DNA of 64,000 nt from an uncultured Bacteroidales bacterium (GTDB lineage: Bacteria; Bacteroidota; Bacteroidia; Bacteroidales; UBA932), in NCBI GenBank assembly GCA_944326355.1, contig CALVDO010000001.1, positions 124,001-188,000 on the forward strand, given 5' to 3'. The position numbers were made by a program, and so were the translations under genes. The notes under the pieces are model-generated. The model did no database searches. It saw only the letters and a program-made list of their open reading frames with translations, and was not told the origin of the DNA. Below are positions 1 through 9,410 of the stretch, one piece after another. Position 1 is the first letter of the stretch. Each line of letters opens with the position of its first letter.

Positions 1-1166
1 TCGGCCTCGGCTTCGTGTTCATCGTCTACCTGATGCCTGTGAAATGGATCCGCAACCTGTCGGGAGTCCTGGGCTTCACAATATCGATCGCCCTTCTGAG
101 CTGTCTTCTTTTAGACATAGGGACGGAGGAGAAGAATCAGGCCGTAAGGTCCGTCAAGTTCGGACCGCTCCCGTCCATCCACGTGTATGAAGTGGTGAAA
201 GTGGCGATGGTGCTCTATATCGCCTGGGCTTCAGACGAATACAAGAACGGGGGATTCAAGTTCCTGAGGCGTCTGACCAAGGCTCAGCCGAAGCTGGCAT
301 TCCTCGACACGCCGCTTGCAAAGAGAGCCATATTCATCTATGCGCCAATCATCGCAACATTCGCCATGATTCTCCCGGGCGGCATGTCCAGTGCCATCTT
401 CATCGGAGGCATCATGGCTCTGACAGCATTCATCGGAGGAATTGACAAGCGTGACGTCGCCATCATAGCGACGGGAATCGCGGTTTTCTTCGGAGTATTC
501 GCGTCGATCTTTTATATAAGTGACGGAGAAAAGGCACAGAGATTCGGCACATTTGTCGGACGAACCACACTCGGAACGAAGCTCGACACTGTGGAGATGA
601 TGCTGTACGGAGAAATGAAGATGGACCGCGTGAAGTTTGCCGACTTTCTCAATGACATAATGCAGCCGCAGAGCGCCAAGATAGCCATACATGAGGGCGG
701 ACTGCTCGGCAAAGGGCCCGGCAACAGCACCCAGAAATATTCTGTGCGGCTGATGTTCAGCGACTTCATGTTCAGCTTCATTCTCGAGGAGTACGGATTG
801 TGGGGAGGAATACTGGTCATGATCCTGTATGTGAGCCTGCTGGCCCGAGGCATACTGATAGTCCGGCACTGCGACGACACGTTCGACAAAGTCGCGGTCG
901 GAGGGCTGACACTGCTGATCACGTGCCAGGCCCTCATGCACATCTTCATCAACCTCGACATGGGCATCCTCACAGGCCAGACCCTGCCTATGATAAGCCA
1001 CGGCAACAGTTCTCTGCTGTGCTTCTGCATAGCCTTCGGAGTGATACTCAGAATCAGCAAGAAGGCATACGCACCGATACGGGAGGAGACCGAGGCGGCA
1101 CCTTCGCTCATGCCGGAAGAACAGACGGGACCGGAGACGGCAAGTGAAACTGAAAACGGAAAATGA
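1..1166 (+). CDS. ftsW: FtsW/RodA/SpoVE-family septal peptidoglycan polymerase (5' truncated)
   Basis: Polytopic inner-membrane glycan-chain polymerase that works with a class B penicillin-binding protein at the septum. The frame is open to the left window edge, so the true start and roughly the first transmembrane helix are missing; about 387 codons are visible. The SEDS signatures are present: a GPGNSTQKYSV segment followed by DFMFSFILEEYGLWGG, and a C-terminal QTLPMISHGNSSL segment, which corresponds to the family's P-F-[IV]-S-[YH]-G-x-S-S motif. A charged, Glu-rich cytoplasmic tail ends the protein. The stop overlaps the murG start (ATGA), as expected for translational coupling in a division/cell-wall cluster. 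FtsW is preferred over RodA because murG, murC, ftsQ, ftsA and ftsZ follow directly. Confidence 0.93.
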   Translation, partial: GLGFVFIVYLMPVKWIRNLSGVLGFTISIALLSCLLLDIGTEEKNQAVRSVKFGPLPSIHVYEVVKVAMVLYIAWASDEYKNGGFKFLRRLTKAQPKLAFLDTPLAKRAIFIYAPIIATFAMILPGGMSSAIFIGGIMALTAFIGGIDKRDVAIIATGIAVFFGVFASIFYISDGEKAQRFGTFVGRTTLGTKLDTVEMMLYGEMKMDRVKFADFLNDIMQPQSAKIAIHEGGLLGKGPGNSTQKYSVRLMFSDFMFSFILEEYGLWGGILVMILYVSLLARGILIVRHCDDTFDKVAVGGLTLLITCQALMHIFINLDMGILTGQTLPMISHGNSSLLCFCIAFGVILRISKKAYAPIREETEAAPSLMPEEQTGPETASETENGK

Positions 1167-2299
1167 TGGAACGATACGGAAGAAAGATAAGAGCCATGAT
1201 AAGCGGCGGCGGGACGGGCGGCCACATCTACCCCGCCCTCTCTATAGCCGACAGGCTTAAGGAGCTCAATCCGGAGACGGAAATACTTTTCGTCGGAGCT
1301 GAAGGACGGATGGAGATGGAGAAGGTGCCGGCCGCAGGCTACCGGATAGAGGGACTGCCCATCGCAGGACTGCAGAGAAGACTGACGGCGGACAATCTCG
1401 CGCTGCCGTTCAAGCTGATCAGAAGCCTCTCCGGCGCGGGCAGGCTGATTGACGGCTTCAGACCGGACGTCGCGATTGGGGTCGGGGGCTATGCGAGCGC
1501 TCCCCTGCTCTGGAGCGCGTGCCGCAAGGGCATTCCTACCCTCATCCAGGAGCAGAACGGCTTTGCTGGGCTCACCAACAGGCTGCTCGGCAAGCGTGCA
1601 GACAGAATCTGCGTCGCATACGAGGGCATGGAGAGATTCTTCCCGGCAGACAGAATAGTACTGACAGGCAACCCGATACGCGGCTCGATAAAGCCGGCCG
1701 ACGCACAGACGAGACTCGAGGCCTTGCGCCACTACGGACTCGACCCGGACAAGAAACATCTCTTCGTGATGGGCGGGAGCCTCGGAAGCGGCACTCTCAA
1801 CAAGGCAATGACAGAATGGATCTCGGCCGGATGTCCGGGAGGAGAGGGAGTGCAGGTGCTGTGGCAGTGCGGAAAGTACTATAAGCCGCAGGTTGACGCC
1901 TTCATGGCGGGAGTGCAGCCGGAGACAGCCGGAATGATCCGCCATCACGACTTCATAGGACGGATGGATCTGGCCTACGCTGCGGCAGACGTGGTCATAT
2001 CCAGAGCAGGAGCGAGCTCGGTGTCGGAGCTGTGCGCCGCGCACAAGGCGGTGATCTTCGTTCCTTCGCCGAATGTGGCGGAAGACCACCAGACACACAA
2101 CGCCACGGCTCTCGTCAAGAAGGACGCCGCGCTGCTGGTGACTGATGCTGAAGCCCCGCAGAAACTGCTCAGGACAGCCTGCGGGCTGCTGAACGACCCG
2201 GCAAGGGTGGCGGCGATGGAGGAAAACATCGGGAAACTCGCCAGACCGGAAGCCGCAGACGCCATAGTCCGTGAGATATATTCAATCCTGAAGAAATGA
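1163..2299 (+). CDS. murG: UDP-N-acetylglucosamine--N-acetylmuramyl-(pentapeptide) pyrophosphoryl-undecaprenol GlcNAc transferase
   Basis: Membrane-associated GT28 enzyme that adds GlcNAc to lipid I to make lipid II. The N-terminal Rossmann domain carries the glycine-rich loop GGTGGH at residues 16-21 and GVGGYAS near residue 110; the C-terminal domain has the MGGSLGS loop and the UDP-GlcNAc binding segment ISRAGASSVSEL, followed by PSPNVAEDHQ. Length (378 aa) is normal for the family. The start overlaps the ftsW stop by 4 bp; an ATG one codon later is equally possible. murC follows after about 10 bp, so this is one operon. Confidence 0.97.
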   Translation: MMERYGRKIRAMISGGGTGGHIYPALSIADRLKELNPETEILFVGAEGRMEMEKVPAAGYRIEGLPIAGLQRRLTADNLALPFKLIRSLSGAGRLIDGFRPDVAIGVGGYASAPLLWSACRKGIPTLIQEQNGFAGLTNRLLGKRADRICVAYEGMERFFPADRIVLTGNPIRGSIKPADAQTRLEALRHYGLDPDKKHLFVMGGSLGSGTLNKAMTEWISAGCPGGEGVQVLWQCGKYYKPQVDAFMAGVQPETAGMIRHHDFIGRMDLAYAAADVVISRAGASSVSELCAAHKAVIFVPSPNVAEDHQTHNATALVKKDAALLVTDAEAPQKLLRTACGLLNDPARVAAMEENIGKLARPEAADAIVREIYSILKK

Positions 2300-2309
2300 G
2301 GCTACCGCA

Positions 2310-3671
2310 ATGAGATACAGAAACACATACTTCATAGGAATCGGAGGCATAGGAATGAGCGCCATCGCGAGATACTGCCTCCGGAAAGGGCATTCAGTGG
2401 CCGGATATGACCGCACCCCGAGCGAACTCACGCGCAGGCTTGAGCAAGAGGGAATGGCAATCCACTACGAGGACAGGCCGGATCTGATCCCTGCCGACAG
2501 GGACGACACTCTCGTGATCTACACACCGGCGGTGCCGCACGACCTCAGGGAACTCGTGTTCGCGCAGGACAACGGCTACAGAGTGGTCAAAAGGTCGAAG
2601 GCGCTGGGAGAGATTTCACATGGGCAGAGATGCCTCGCCGTGGCCGGGACGCACGGGAAGACGACCACGAGCACTCTTCTCGCGCATATCTTCACCGAAA
2701 GCGGAGAAGGCTGTTCGGCATTTTTAGGAGGGATATCCAAGAACTACGACAGCAACCTGCTCGTATCGGACAACGACGTGATGGTGGCCGAGGCAGACGA
2801 ATTCGACCGTTCATTCCTGCAGCTCCACCCTGAAATCGCCGTAATCACCGCCATGGACGCCGACCATCTCGACATCTACTCGGACCTCAGGCACGTGCAG
2901 GAGGCTTTCAGACAGTTCGCGTCACAGGTGACGGGCACCCTGATCACCAAGCCTGGCCTGGACATCACCGGGAAAGACACGTCCGCAAGAATACTCAGAT
3001 ACTCGTTCCGCGAGCCATGCGACTTCTATGCGAGCAATCTCAGCAAAGACACAGACGGACATTTCACCTTCGATCTCAACACTCCGGACGGCACGATACG
3101 CGGCTGCCGCTGCGGAATCCCCGGCTGGGTGAATGTGGAGAACAGCGTCGCCGCTGCGGCAGCGGCCCTCACATACGGCATTCCTCCTGAAAAAGTGAAG
3201 GCGGCGATAGCAAGCTACAGAGGAGTGAAGAGGAGATTCGACGTGCACGTCAACACTCCCGGATGCACCTACATAGACGACTACGCCCATCATCCGAAGG
3301 AAATCGCGGCCGCCGTCAGCTCGATAAGGGACATATACCCGGACAGGAAGCTCACCGTGATCTTCCAGCCGCATCTGTACACGAGGACGAGAGACTTTGC
3401 GGACGATTTTGCCGAAGCTCTAAGCCATGTCGACAAGCTCATCCTTCTGGACATCTACCCCGCAAGGGAAGAGCCCATCCCCGGAGTGACTTCAGAGCTG
3501 ATATTCAACAAGGTGAACGCGAGACAGAAGGTGCTCGTCAGAAAAGACGGGCTGATGGATCTCCTCAAAGACGAGCCCGTGGACGTGCTGATGACTCTCG
3601 GAGCGGGAGACATCGACCGTTTCATCGGCCCTGTGACACGGCTGCTTGAGGACAGGCTGAAAGAGAAATGA
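2310..3671 (+). CDS. murC: UDP-N-acetylmuramate--L-alanine ligase
   Basis: Cytoplasmic ATP-dependent ligase that adds L-Ala to UDP-MurNAc, the first amino acid of the stem peptide. Visible landmarks are the N-terminal nucleotide-sugar loop GIGGIGMS (about residues 10-17), the P-loop GTHGKTTT at about residue 112, the DEFDRSF and MDADHLDIY segments of the central domain, and DDYAHHP plus FQPHLYTRT in the C-terminal domain. The 453 aa length is normal. It overlaps ftsQ by 4 bp (ATGA), so the two are probably translationally coupled. Confidence 0.97.
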   Translation: MRYRNTYFIGIGGIGMSAIARYCLRKGHSVAGYDRTPSELTRRLEQEGMAIHYEDRPDLIPADRDDTLVIYTPAVPHDLRELVFAQDNGYRVVKRSKALGEISHGQRCLAVAGTHGKTTTSTLLAHIFTESGEGCSAFLGGISKNYDSNLLVSDNDVMVAEADEFDRSFLQLHPEIAVITAMDADHLDIYSDLRHVQEAFRQFASQVTGTLITKPGLDITGKDTSARILRYSFREPCDFYASNLSKDTDGHFTFDLNTPDGTIRGCRCGIPGWVNVENSVAAAAAALTYGIPPEKVKAAIASYRGVKRRFDVHVNTPGCTYIDDYAHHPKEIAAAVSSIRDIYPDRKLTVIFQPHLYTRTRDFADDFAEALSHVDKLILLDIYPAREEPIPGVTSELIFNKVNARQKVLVRKDGLMDLLKDEPVDVLMTLGAGDIDRFIGPVTRLLEDRLKEK

Positions 3672-4459
3672 AACGGTCGGCAAGATACATATCCGCCGCG
3701 TTTTTCGCCGGGCTGATGTCGCTTCTGATGATTGCGGCCTTCACTGCAGGTGCCGTGAAGAGATCCAGAGTGACCTGGGACCGGACTGAAATCACCATCT
3801 CAGACAGCATGGACAACGATTTCATCTCCGGAGCGGACATCGGGGCATTCCTCGACAGCCGTTTCGGCTCGCTGAAAGGCAGGCCGGTGCCGGAGATCAG
3901 CGTAACAGAGATAGAAAAGGCGGTGGACGGGAGAAGCGCGGTGAAAAAGAGCGAAGTCTACATGACCAGAGACGGAGTTCTGCACATAGACGTCGTCCAG
4001 AGAACGCCGATGGTAAGATTCCAGAAGAAGGACGGCGGCTTCTATGCCGATGAGGACGGCTTCCTCTTCCCGCTTCAGAAGAACGGCACGGCCTATGTGC
4101 CGGTGATTGACGGGGCGGTGCCGATCAAGGTCGCGAGCGGCTACGTAGGCACGCCTCAGAGTCCCGAGGAGAAGGAATGGACGGAGCGGATAATACGGCT
4201 CGTCAGACACATGAACGAGAGCGGAGTCTGGGCAGAGAACATAGTCCAGATAAATGTCCGCGAGAACGGCGACCTCGTCATGATTCCCCGTGAGGGAAAT
4301 GAGAGGTTCATCTTCGGCCCCCCTGTTGACATTGAGGACAAGTTCAGAAAGATGGGGCTGTACTACACAAGCGTGGTCCCGGCGAAAGGCGAAGGATTCT
4401 ATTCGTCGGTGAACCTCAAGTTCAAGGACAGGATAATCTGCAGAAAACAGGACAAATAA
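3668..4459 (+). CDS. ftsQ: Cell division protein FtsQ (POTRA-type)
   Basis: Bitopic divisome protein linking early and late division proteins. A short basic cytoplasmic N-terminus is followed by one transmembrane helix (about residues 7-30), then a periplasmic region with a POTRA-like part ('SVTEIEKAVDGRSAVKKSEV' region, about residues 75-95) and a beta domain. FtsQ sequences diverge strongly, so the call rests on topology, length (263 aa) and the fixed position between murC and ftsA. No separate promoter is apparent; it is read with murC. Confidence 0.88.
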   Translation: MKRSARYISAAFFAGLMSLLMIAAFTAGAVKRSRVTWDRTEITISDSMDNDFISGADIGAFLDSRFGSLKGRPVPEISVTEIEKAVDGRSAVKKSEVYMTRDGVLHIDVVQRTPMVRFQKKDGGFYADEDGFLFPLQKNGTAYVPVIDGAVPIKVASGYVGTPQSPEEKEWTERIIRLVRHMNESGVWAENIVQINVRENGDLVMIPREGNERFIFGPPVDIEDKFRKMGLYYTSVVPAKGEGFYSSVNLKFKDRIICRKQDK

Positions 4460-4471
4460 AGCGCAGGGAAC

Positions 4472-6049
4472 ATGGACGGAAAACACATAGCGGCAATAGA
4501 TCTGGGCACGTCGAAAATCATGCTCACAATCGCTTATGTCACAGGCAATGACATACAGATAATCAGTTGTCTGAAAGCTCCATCGGACGGGATACGCAAC
4601 AGCTGCGTCTACAATCCGGACAAAGTGTGCAGGAAGGTGATGGGGCTCATCCGGCAGGCGGAGAATGAGCTGCAGCTCAAGGTGACGCAGGTAGTGGTGG
4701 GGATGCCCCGCTTCGGCGTGAGCCAGAGACTGGAGATCGGAAGGCTCGAAGGCATCGACCAGGAGAACAGCATAACCAGAGAGGATGTCGAGGAGCTCAA
4801 GAGGGCCGCACAGGACAAATATCACCCGGAAAATCCCGACATTGAGGAACTTTACGGAGCAGTGGCACAGTCATTCTCAAACGGAGACGAGATAGGGCTT
4901 GTGGAAAGCGACGTCATCGGGATGTACAGCCCTGTCCTCGAAGGCGCCTTCAAGCTGTTCATCGGCAAGAAGAAATATCTCCAGAACATAGACAAGGTGT
5001 TCAAGGGGACAGGAATCTCAGTGGCGAGAAAATACTTCACCCCGGAGGCGGTGGCCCAGGCCGTACTGACAAGCTACGAGATGAGCAACGGCGTGGCGCT
5101 GATAGACTTCGGAGCGGGAGTGACTTCAGTGAGCATCTATCTCGGCAACGTGATGAGATACTATGCCTCCATCCCGTTCGGAGGTGCGTCAGTCACCGAC
5201 GACATCAGGAAAGAATGCACCATTCAGGAGGAGCTTGCAGAGAACATCAAAAAGGCCTTCGGAGGCTGTATGCCCGACAGGCTTCTGACTCTCAGCGAAA
5301 AGGTGCTCAACATATCGAGCAGCCCGTCGATGCCTGGTCCGGACACCCAGATCTCCGTCAAGTATCTCTCCGAGATCATCACGGCAAGAGTGAAGGAGAT
5401 CATAGAGGCCGTACTCTATCTCATTCAGGAAAGCGGCCTCGCCGACAGTCTCCGCAACGGAGTCGTGCTCACGGGCGGCGGCGCCTCCCTGATGAACTGC
5501 GCCGCATATCTCAAGGAACTCTCGGGATATGAAGTGAGGACAGGCAGAGTCAGACCGCTCTTCTCAAGCTCAGGCTATGACGCCATCAACGCGACAGACG
5601 CCGCCACGGCAGCGGGCCTCATTCTCATGGCAAAAGACGACATGGTGACCGACTGCACGGCGGAGACCGAGGACGCCGAAGCCGCGCTCAATGTCCCGTT
5701 CGAAGTCGAGAAGTCGTCCGGACACACGGCGGAGGACGGGGATGCAGACGCCGGCGACACCGGAAAGAGCGAAAGCTACAGCGATACCATATTCCCTGAA
5801 GAGGAAACGGACACGCCTCACGGGAAGACCGGAAAGAAGAGCGACAAAAAGGACAAGAACAGAAAAGACACAGGAGAAGAAGGGAAGGACAGCAGCAAAA
5901 GGACCTTCTCATGGATCAGGGACCTGATGGAGAAGACGGGAGCCACAAAAGTGGTGGAGAAGACGGGCAGGCTCTTCACCGACGCCTACGAGACCATAAC
6001 CGACCCTGACAACTACGACGACGATCGCGACAGACGGGAGGGAAACTGA
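4472..6049 (+). CDS. ftsA: Cell division protein FtsA with long charged C-terminal region
   Basis: Actin-like ATPase that tethers FtsZ to the membrane. The phosphate-1 motif AIDLGTSKI is at residues 8-16, phosphate-2 is in ALIDFGAGVTSVSIY, and the adenosine motif is VVLTGGGASL. At 525 aa it is about 100 residues longer than E. coli FtsA; the extra part (about residues 395-490) is a low-complexity Asp/Glu then Lys-rich linker. It is followed by a helix around SWIRDLMEKTG that may act as the amphipathic membrane-targeting sequence. The gene starts 12 bp after ftsQ and is followed by ftsZ after 23 bp. Confidence 0.94.
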   Translation: MDGKHIAAIDLGTSKIMLTIAYVTGNDIQIISCLKAPSDGIRNSCVYNPDKVCRKVMGLIRQAENELQLKVTQVVVGMPRFGVSQRLEIGRLEGIDQENSITREDVEELKRAAQDKYHPENPDIEELYGAVAQSFSNGDEIGLVESDVIGMYSPVLEGAFKLFIGKKKYLQNIDKVFKGTGISVARKYFTPEAVAQAVLTSYEMSNGVALIDFGAGVTSVSIYLGNVMRYYASIPFGGASVTDDIRKECTIQEELAENIKKAFGGCMPDRLLTLSEKVLNISSSPSMPGPDTQISVKYLSEIITARVKEIIEAVLYLIQESGLADSLRNGVVLTGGGASLMNCAAYLKELSGYEVRTGRVRPLFSSSGYDAINATDAATAAGLILMAKDDMVTDCTAETEDAEAALNVPFEVEKSSGHTAEDGDADAGDTGKSESYSDTIFPEEETDTPHGKTGKKSDKKDKNRKDTGEEGKDSSKRTFSWIRDLMEKTGATKVVEKTGRLFTDAYETITDPDNYDDDRDRREGN

Positions 6050-6072
6050 AAATCGACCGGAGGAAAACAGAT

Positions 6073-7365
6073 ATGGAAAACAACACGAACGAGCTCGACA
6101 ACATCAACGTCACGCCTGTAGACTGGAGTCAGGACAACTCGATAATCAAGGTCATCGGTGTCGGAGGCGGAGGCTGCAACGCCGTCTCCTACATGTACAG
6201 GCAGAATATCGTCGGATGCAGCTTCATTGTCTGCAACACCGACAAGCAGGCTCTCAGCAAGAGTCCGGTACCGACCAAGGTACAGCTCGGAGAGGGACTG
6301 GGAGCCGGGACCGACCCCATCAAGGGACGAAACGCCGCGATAGAGGCGCAGGATGAAATCGTGCGGATAGTGATGGAAAGCAACACAAAGATGCTCTTCA
6401 TCACGGCAGGCATGGGCGGAGGGACCGGCACCGGAGCAGCACCTGAGATAGCGCGGCTTGCAAAGGAGCACAAGATTCTCACGGTAGCCGTAGTCACCAT
6501 CCCGTTCGAACATGAGGGCAAGGAGGCCCTGTCAAAGGCCATCGACGGCATTCACGAGCTGGAAAAGAGCGTGGACAGCCTGCTGATAATCAACAACGAG
6601 AAGCTGTATGACCACTATGCCGACCTGCTTGTCCAGGACGCCTTCCCGAAAGTTGACGAGATACTTGCAACGGCCGTAAAGGGCATAATCGAAATCATCC
6701 AGAAGCCTGGATACATCAACGTGGACTTCGCCGACGTCAAGAAGATGATGGCGGGCAGCGGAATGGCGCTTATGGGCTGCGGCACCGGAAGCGGAGCGAA
6801 CAGGATAGACGACGCCATCACACAGGCAATCGAATCTCCTCTCCTCAACGACTTTGATCTGAAGACCGCCAAAAGCGTCCTGATAAACATCACAATAGGC
6901 AAGAACGAGAACGGCGTCTCCATGAGGGAGCTGAACGCCATCGACGCCAAGATCAAGGAATACACCGGCAATGCCGACAGATTCAAGCGGGGCATCATCT
7001 TCGATGAAGATCCGGCGACCGGCGACCGCATAAGCATCACAATAATCGCGACCGGCTTCAAGATGAGCGATCTGGGCAGGATAACGGACGTGAGTCTGGG
7101 CAACATGATCATGATTCCGGCCGACTTCGTATATGAAGACAAGACTCCGGGCGGAACGGAAGACAGTGAGCCTGAAGAGCCTGTCATGAGGAAGGTCGGG
7201 CCGACCAACAATCTGAACATACGCAGATTCAATTTCTCGGAGGCGAACAGGCCGGAGCTCATCGTAGAATCCGGAGAGGCATACAGCCGCCTTCTGGCCG
7301 AGACGGCGATACATAGGGCGCTGAAGAAAAAGACCGACTCCGCAGCCGTCTTAGGACAAATATGA
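6073..7365 (+). CDS. ftsZ: Cell division protein FtsZ (tubulin-like GTPase)
   Basis: Polymerising GTPase that forms the cytokinetic ring. The N-terminal GVGGGGCNAV loop and the tubulin signature GMGGGTGTGAAP are intact, as is the T7-loop region around NVDFADVKKMM. Length (430 aa) is normal. The C-terminal tail ends in a basic Ala/Lys-rich stretch (IHRALKKKTDSAAVLGQI), and I do not see the usual terminal PxF(L/M)(R/K)-type peptide that contacts FtsA; see the finding. It is the last gene of the division cluster; a Bacteroidetes -7 element for gltX lies immediately after its stop. Confidence 0.96.
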   Translation: MENNTNELDNINVTPVDWSQDNSIIKVIGVGGGGCNAVSYMYRQNIVGCSFIVCNTDKQALSKSPVPTKVQLGEGLGAGTDPIKGRNAAIEAQDEIVRIVMESNTKMLFITAGMGGGTGTGAAPEIARLAKEHKILTVAVVTIPFEHEGKEALSKAIDGIHELEKSVDSLLIINNEKLYDHYADLLVQDAFPKVDEILATAVKGIIEIIQKPGYINVDFADVKKMMAGSGMALMGCGTGSGANRIDDAITQAIESPLLNDFDLKTAKSVLINITIGKNENGVSMRELNAIDAKIKEYTGNADRFKRGIIFDEDPATGDRISITIIATGFKMSDLGRITDVSLGNMIMIPADFVYEDKTPGGTEDSEPEEPVMRKVGPTNNLNIRRFNFSEANRPELIVESGEAYSRLLAETAIHRALKKKTDSAAVLGQI

Positions 7366-7366
7366 C

Positions 7367-7374
7367 TATCTTTG
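7367..7374 (+). promoter_or_regulatory. -7 element of a gltX promoter
   Basis: TATCTTTG matches the Bacteroidetes -7 consensus TAnnTTTG and starts 2 bp after the ftsZ stop codon. No good TTTG is seen 19 bp upstream. Transcription would start about 20 bp before the gltX ATG. Confidence 0.55.
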
Positions 7375-7399
7375 CACGCCGAACCGCACGCATGAGAAT

Positions 7400-9073
7400 A
7401 TGGAAAGAAGAACAAGAGTAAGATTTGCGCCGTCTCCTACGGGGCCCCTCCACATGGGAGGGGTCAGGACGGCCCTATACAACTATCTCTACGCCAAGAG
7501 GCACGGAGGAGACTTCATCATAAGAATCGAGGACACGGACTCACAGAGATTCGTGCCGGGAGCGGAAAAATACATCATAGAAGCCCTCAACTGGTGCGGC
7601 ATCATCCCTGACGAGGGGGTGGACGCCGAGGGTAACGTGGTAGAGACGCCGTCAGACAGGCATCCCCACGCACCATACAGGCAGTCGCAGAGAAAGGGCA
7701 TCTACCGCAGATACGCCGAAGAACTCGTGGAGAAGGGCTGCGCATACTACGCCTTCGACACGGCTGAAGAGCTTTCGGCCAAAAGAGCAGAAATGGAGGC
7801 GGAGAAAAAGACCTTCATCTACAGCCATGCCACAAGAATGTCCATGCGCAACTCCCTCTCAATGCCGGAGAGCGAGTGGAAGCCTCTTCTGGAGAGCCGG
7901 ACGGACTGGACGATACGCTTCAAAATGCCTGAAGACAGGGTCGTGAAGATGGACGACCTCATCAGAGGACATGTGGAGGTCAACACCGACACCCTCGACG
8001 ACAAGGTGCTCTGGAAAAGGGCGGACGAACTCCCCACCTACCATCTCGCCAACATCGTCGACGACCATCTCATGGAGATCACCGAGGTCATAAGAGGCGA
8101 GGAGTGGCTTCCGTCACTGCCTCTTCACTATCTGCTCTACGAGGCGTTCGGCTGGCAGGACACCATGCCGAGATTCGCCCATCTCTCGCTGCTGCTTAAG
8201 CCGGACGGCAAAGGCAAGCTCAGCAAGAGGGACGGAGACAGGCTCGGATTTCCCGTGTTCCCGCTCAGATGGACCAACGCCGAGGGAGAAGTGTCGAGAG
8301 GATACCGCGAGGACGGCTATTTCCCTGAAGCGTTCGTGAACATGCTCGCCATGCTCGGATGGAATCCCGGCGACGACAGGGAGCTGTTCAGCATGGAAGA
8401 TCTCATTCAGGCCTTCTCTCTTGAGAGGGTCATCAAGTCCGGCGCACGCTTCAACCCGGACAAGGCCAGATGGTTCAACAGGGAATATCTCAGGATGAAG
8501 AGTGACGCAGAGCTTGCCGGGCTCTTCATTCCGGTGCTCGAAAGCCACGGGATGCAGGTAGTGGACTGCCCGAAATGCGCCGTCACAGCCGGCGCCGAGC
8601 TCACGCCGCAGGGAGCGGACTTCAGAAACCGCATCTTCACGAGAGGCTACGTGGAGAAGGTCGTCCATCTGATAAAGGAGAGAGCGACCTTCGTGGCCGA
8701 CTTCTGGGACATAGCATCTTATCTCTTCGCGGCACCGGCCTCATTCTCCGAGAAGGACGCAGCCAAATTCTGGAAAGAGGAGAATGTCACCCTCGCCTTC
8801 AAGGCGGCCGAATTCATCTGCGGCTTCGGGCCGGAAATATCGGCAGGGCCGGAGTTCACAAAAGAACAGATAGAAGGGCCGCTCGAAGACTACATAAGGA
8901 CCAGCGGATGGCCTATGGGCAAGGTGATGAACTGCCTCAGGCTTGCTCTTGCAGGGGCCTCAAGCGGTCTTGGCATCGCCGACATAGTGGCGCTCATCGG
9001 CAAGAGGGAGCTCGCGGCGAGAATGGACCATATCAGGAACACGCTCGGAACAGGCGAGAAGACGAACGGATGA
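7400..9073 (+). CDS. gltX: Glutamate--tRNA ligase
   Basis: Class I aminoacyl-tRNA synthetase charging tRNA-Glu. The HIGH-type motif appears as PSPTGPLHMGG (about residues 11-21) and the KMSKS-type motif as KLSKRDG at about residue 271. Length is 557 aa, somewhat longer than the E. coli enzyme (about 470 aa), as in other Bacteroidetes; the C-terminal anticodon-binding helical domain is present. The ATG at 7400 gives the conserved RVRFAPSPTGP start. The stop overlaps the next small gene by 4 bp. Confidence 0.96.
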   Translation: MERRTRVRFAPSPTGPLHMGGVRTALYNYLYAKRHGGDFIIRIEDTDSQRFVPGAEKYIIEALNWCGIIPDEGVDAEGNVVETPSDRHPHAPYRQSQRKGIYRRYAEELVEKGCAYYAFDTAEELSAKRAEMEAEKKTFIYSHATRMSMRNSLSMPESEWKPLLESRTDWTIRFKMPEDRVVKMDDLIRGHVEVNTDTLDDKVLWKRADELPTYHLANIVDDHLMEITEVIRGEEWLPSLPLHYLLYEAFGWQDTMPRFAHLSLLLKPDGKGKLSKRDGDRLGFPVFPLRWTNAEGEVSRGYREDGYFPEAFVNMLAMLGWNPGDDRELFSMEDLIQAFSLERVIKSGARFNPDKARWFNREYLRMKSDAELAGLFIPVLESHGMQVVDCPKCAVTAGAELTPQGADFRNRIFTRGYVEKVVHLIKERATFVADFWDIASYLFAAPASFSEKDAAKFWKEENVTLAFKAAEFICGFGPEISAGPEFTKEQIEGPLEDYIRTSGWPMGKVMNCLRLALAGASSGLGIADIVALIGKRELAARMDHIRNTLGTGEKTNG

Positions 9074-9327
9074 TGAGCGGCACAGACAGACAGCAGGACA
9101 AGAAGAGGCAGCAGGACAAGAAGAGGAGCCGATTTCCGTGGATGCAGATCCTCTACCTCACGATAGCCCTTGCGGCGATATCCGTGGCCTCTATCTACGC
9201 CACACGCATAACCGAAGGCGACCACGACCCGCTCAACTGGATTATGGCGATCGGAAACGGCGTCATCGGCATAGGAAACGCACTGCAGTTCATCAGCACC
9301 AGACGCAGAGACTCGCGCCGCAGATAG
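9070..9327 (+). CDS. Small two-helix membrane protein of unknown function
   Basis: An 85-residue protein that I do not recognise. It begins with a repeat-like, highly charged segment rich in Gln, Asp, Lys and Arg, in which QQDKKR occurs twice. Two hydrophobic segments follow (about residues 25-42 and 55-72), and it ends in an Arg-rich tail. The start codon overlaps the gltX stop (ATGA), which strongly suggests it is translated with gltX; a second ATG follows directly. The charge pattern suggests both ends are cytoplasmic with a short external loop. Confidence 0.6.
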   Translation: MMSGTDRQQDKKRQQDKKRSRFPWMQILYLTIALAAISVASIYATRITEGDHDPLNWIMAIGNGVIGIGNALQFISTRRRDSRRR

Positions 9328-9410
9328 GACGCCGGAGCGCGGTGCTGCCTGCACGACAGGTCGGCATCCCCGGGTATGCCACTGAAAGTCGAGACATTTA
9401 AAAAAGATAT

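Noticed and set aside
512..2098. Long minus-strand open frame (528 codons) over ftsW and murG
   Set aside because: High-GC antisense shadow; the plus-strand frames carry full FtsW and MurG motifs, while the antisense translation shows no domain and is rich in Arg, Ser and His.
8575..9069. Long out-of-frame extension upstream of the small membrane protein, inside gltX
   Set aside because: Only the part after 9070 looks like a protein; the upstream part is an Arg-rich shadow of gltX.
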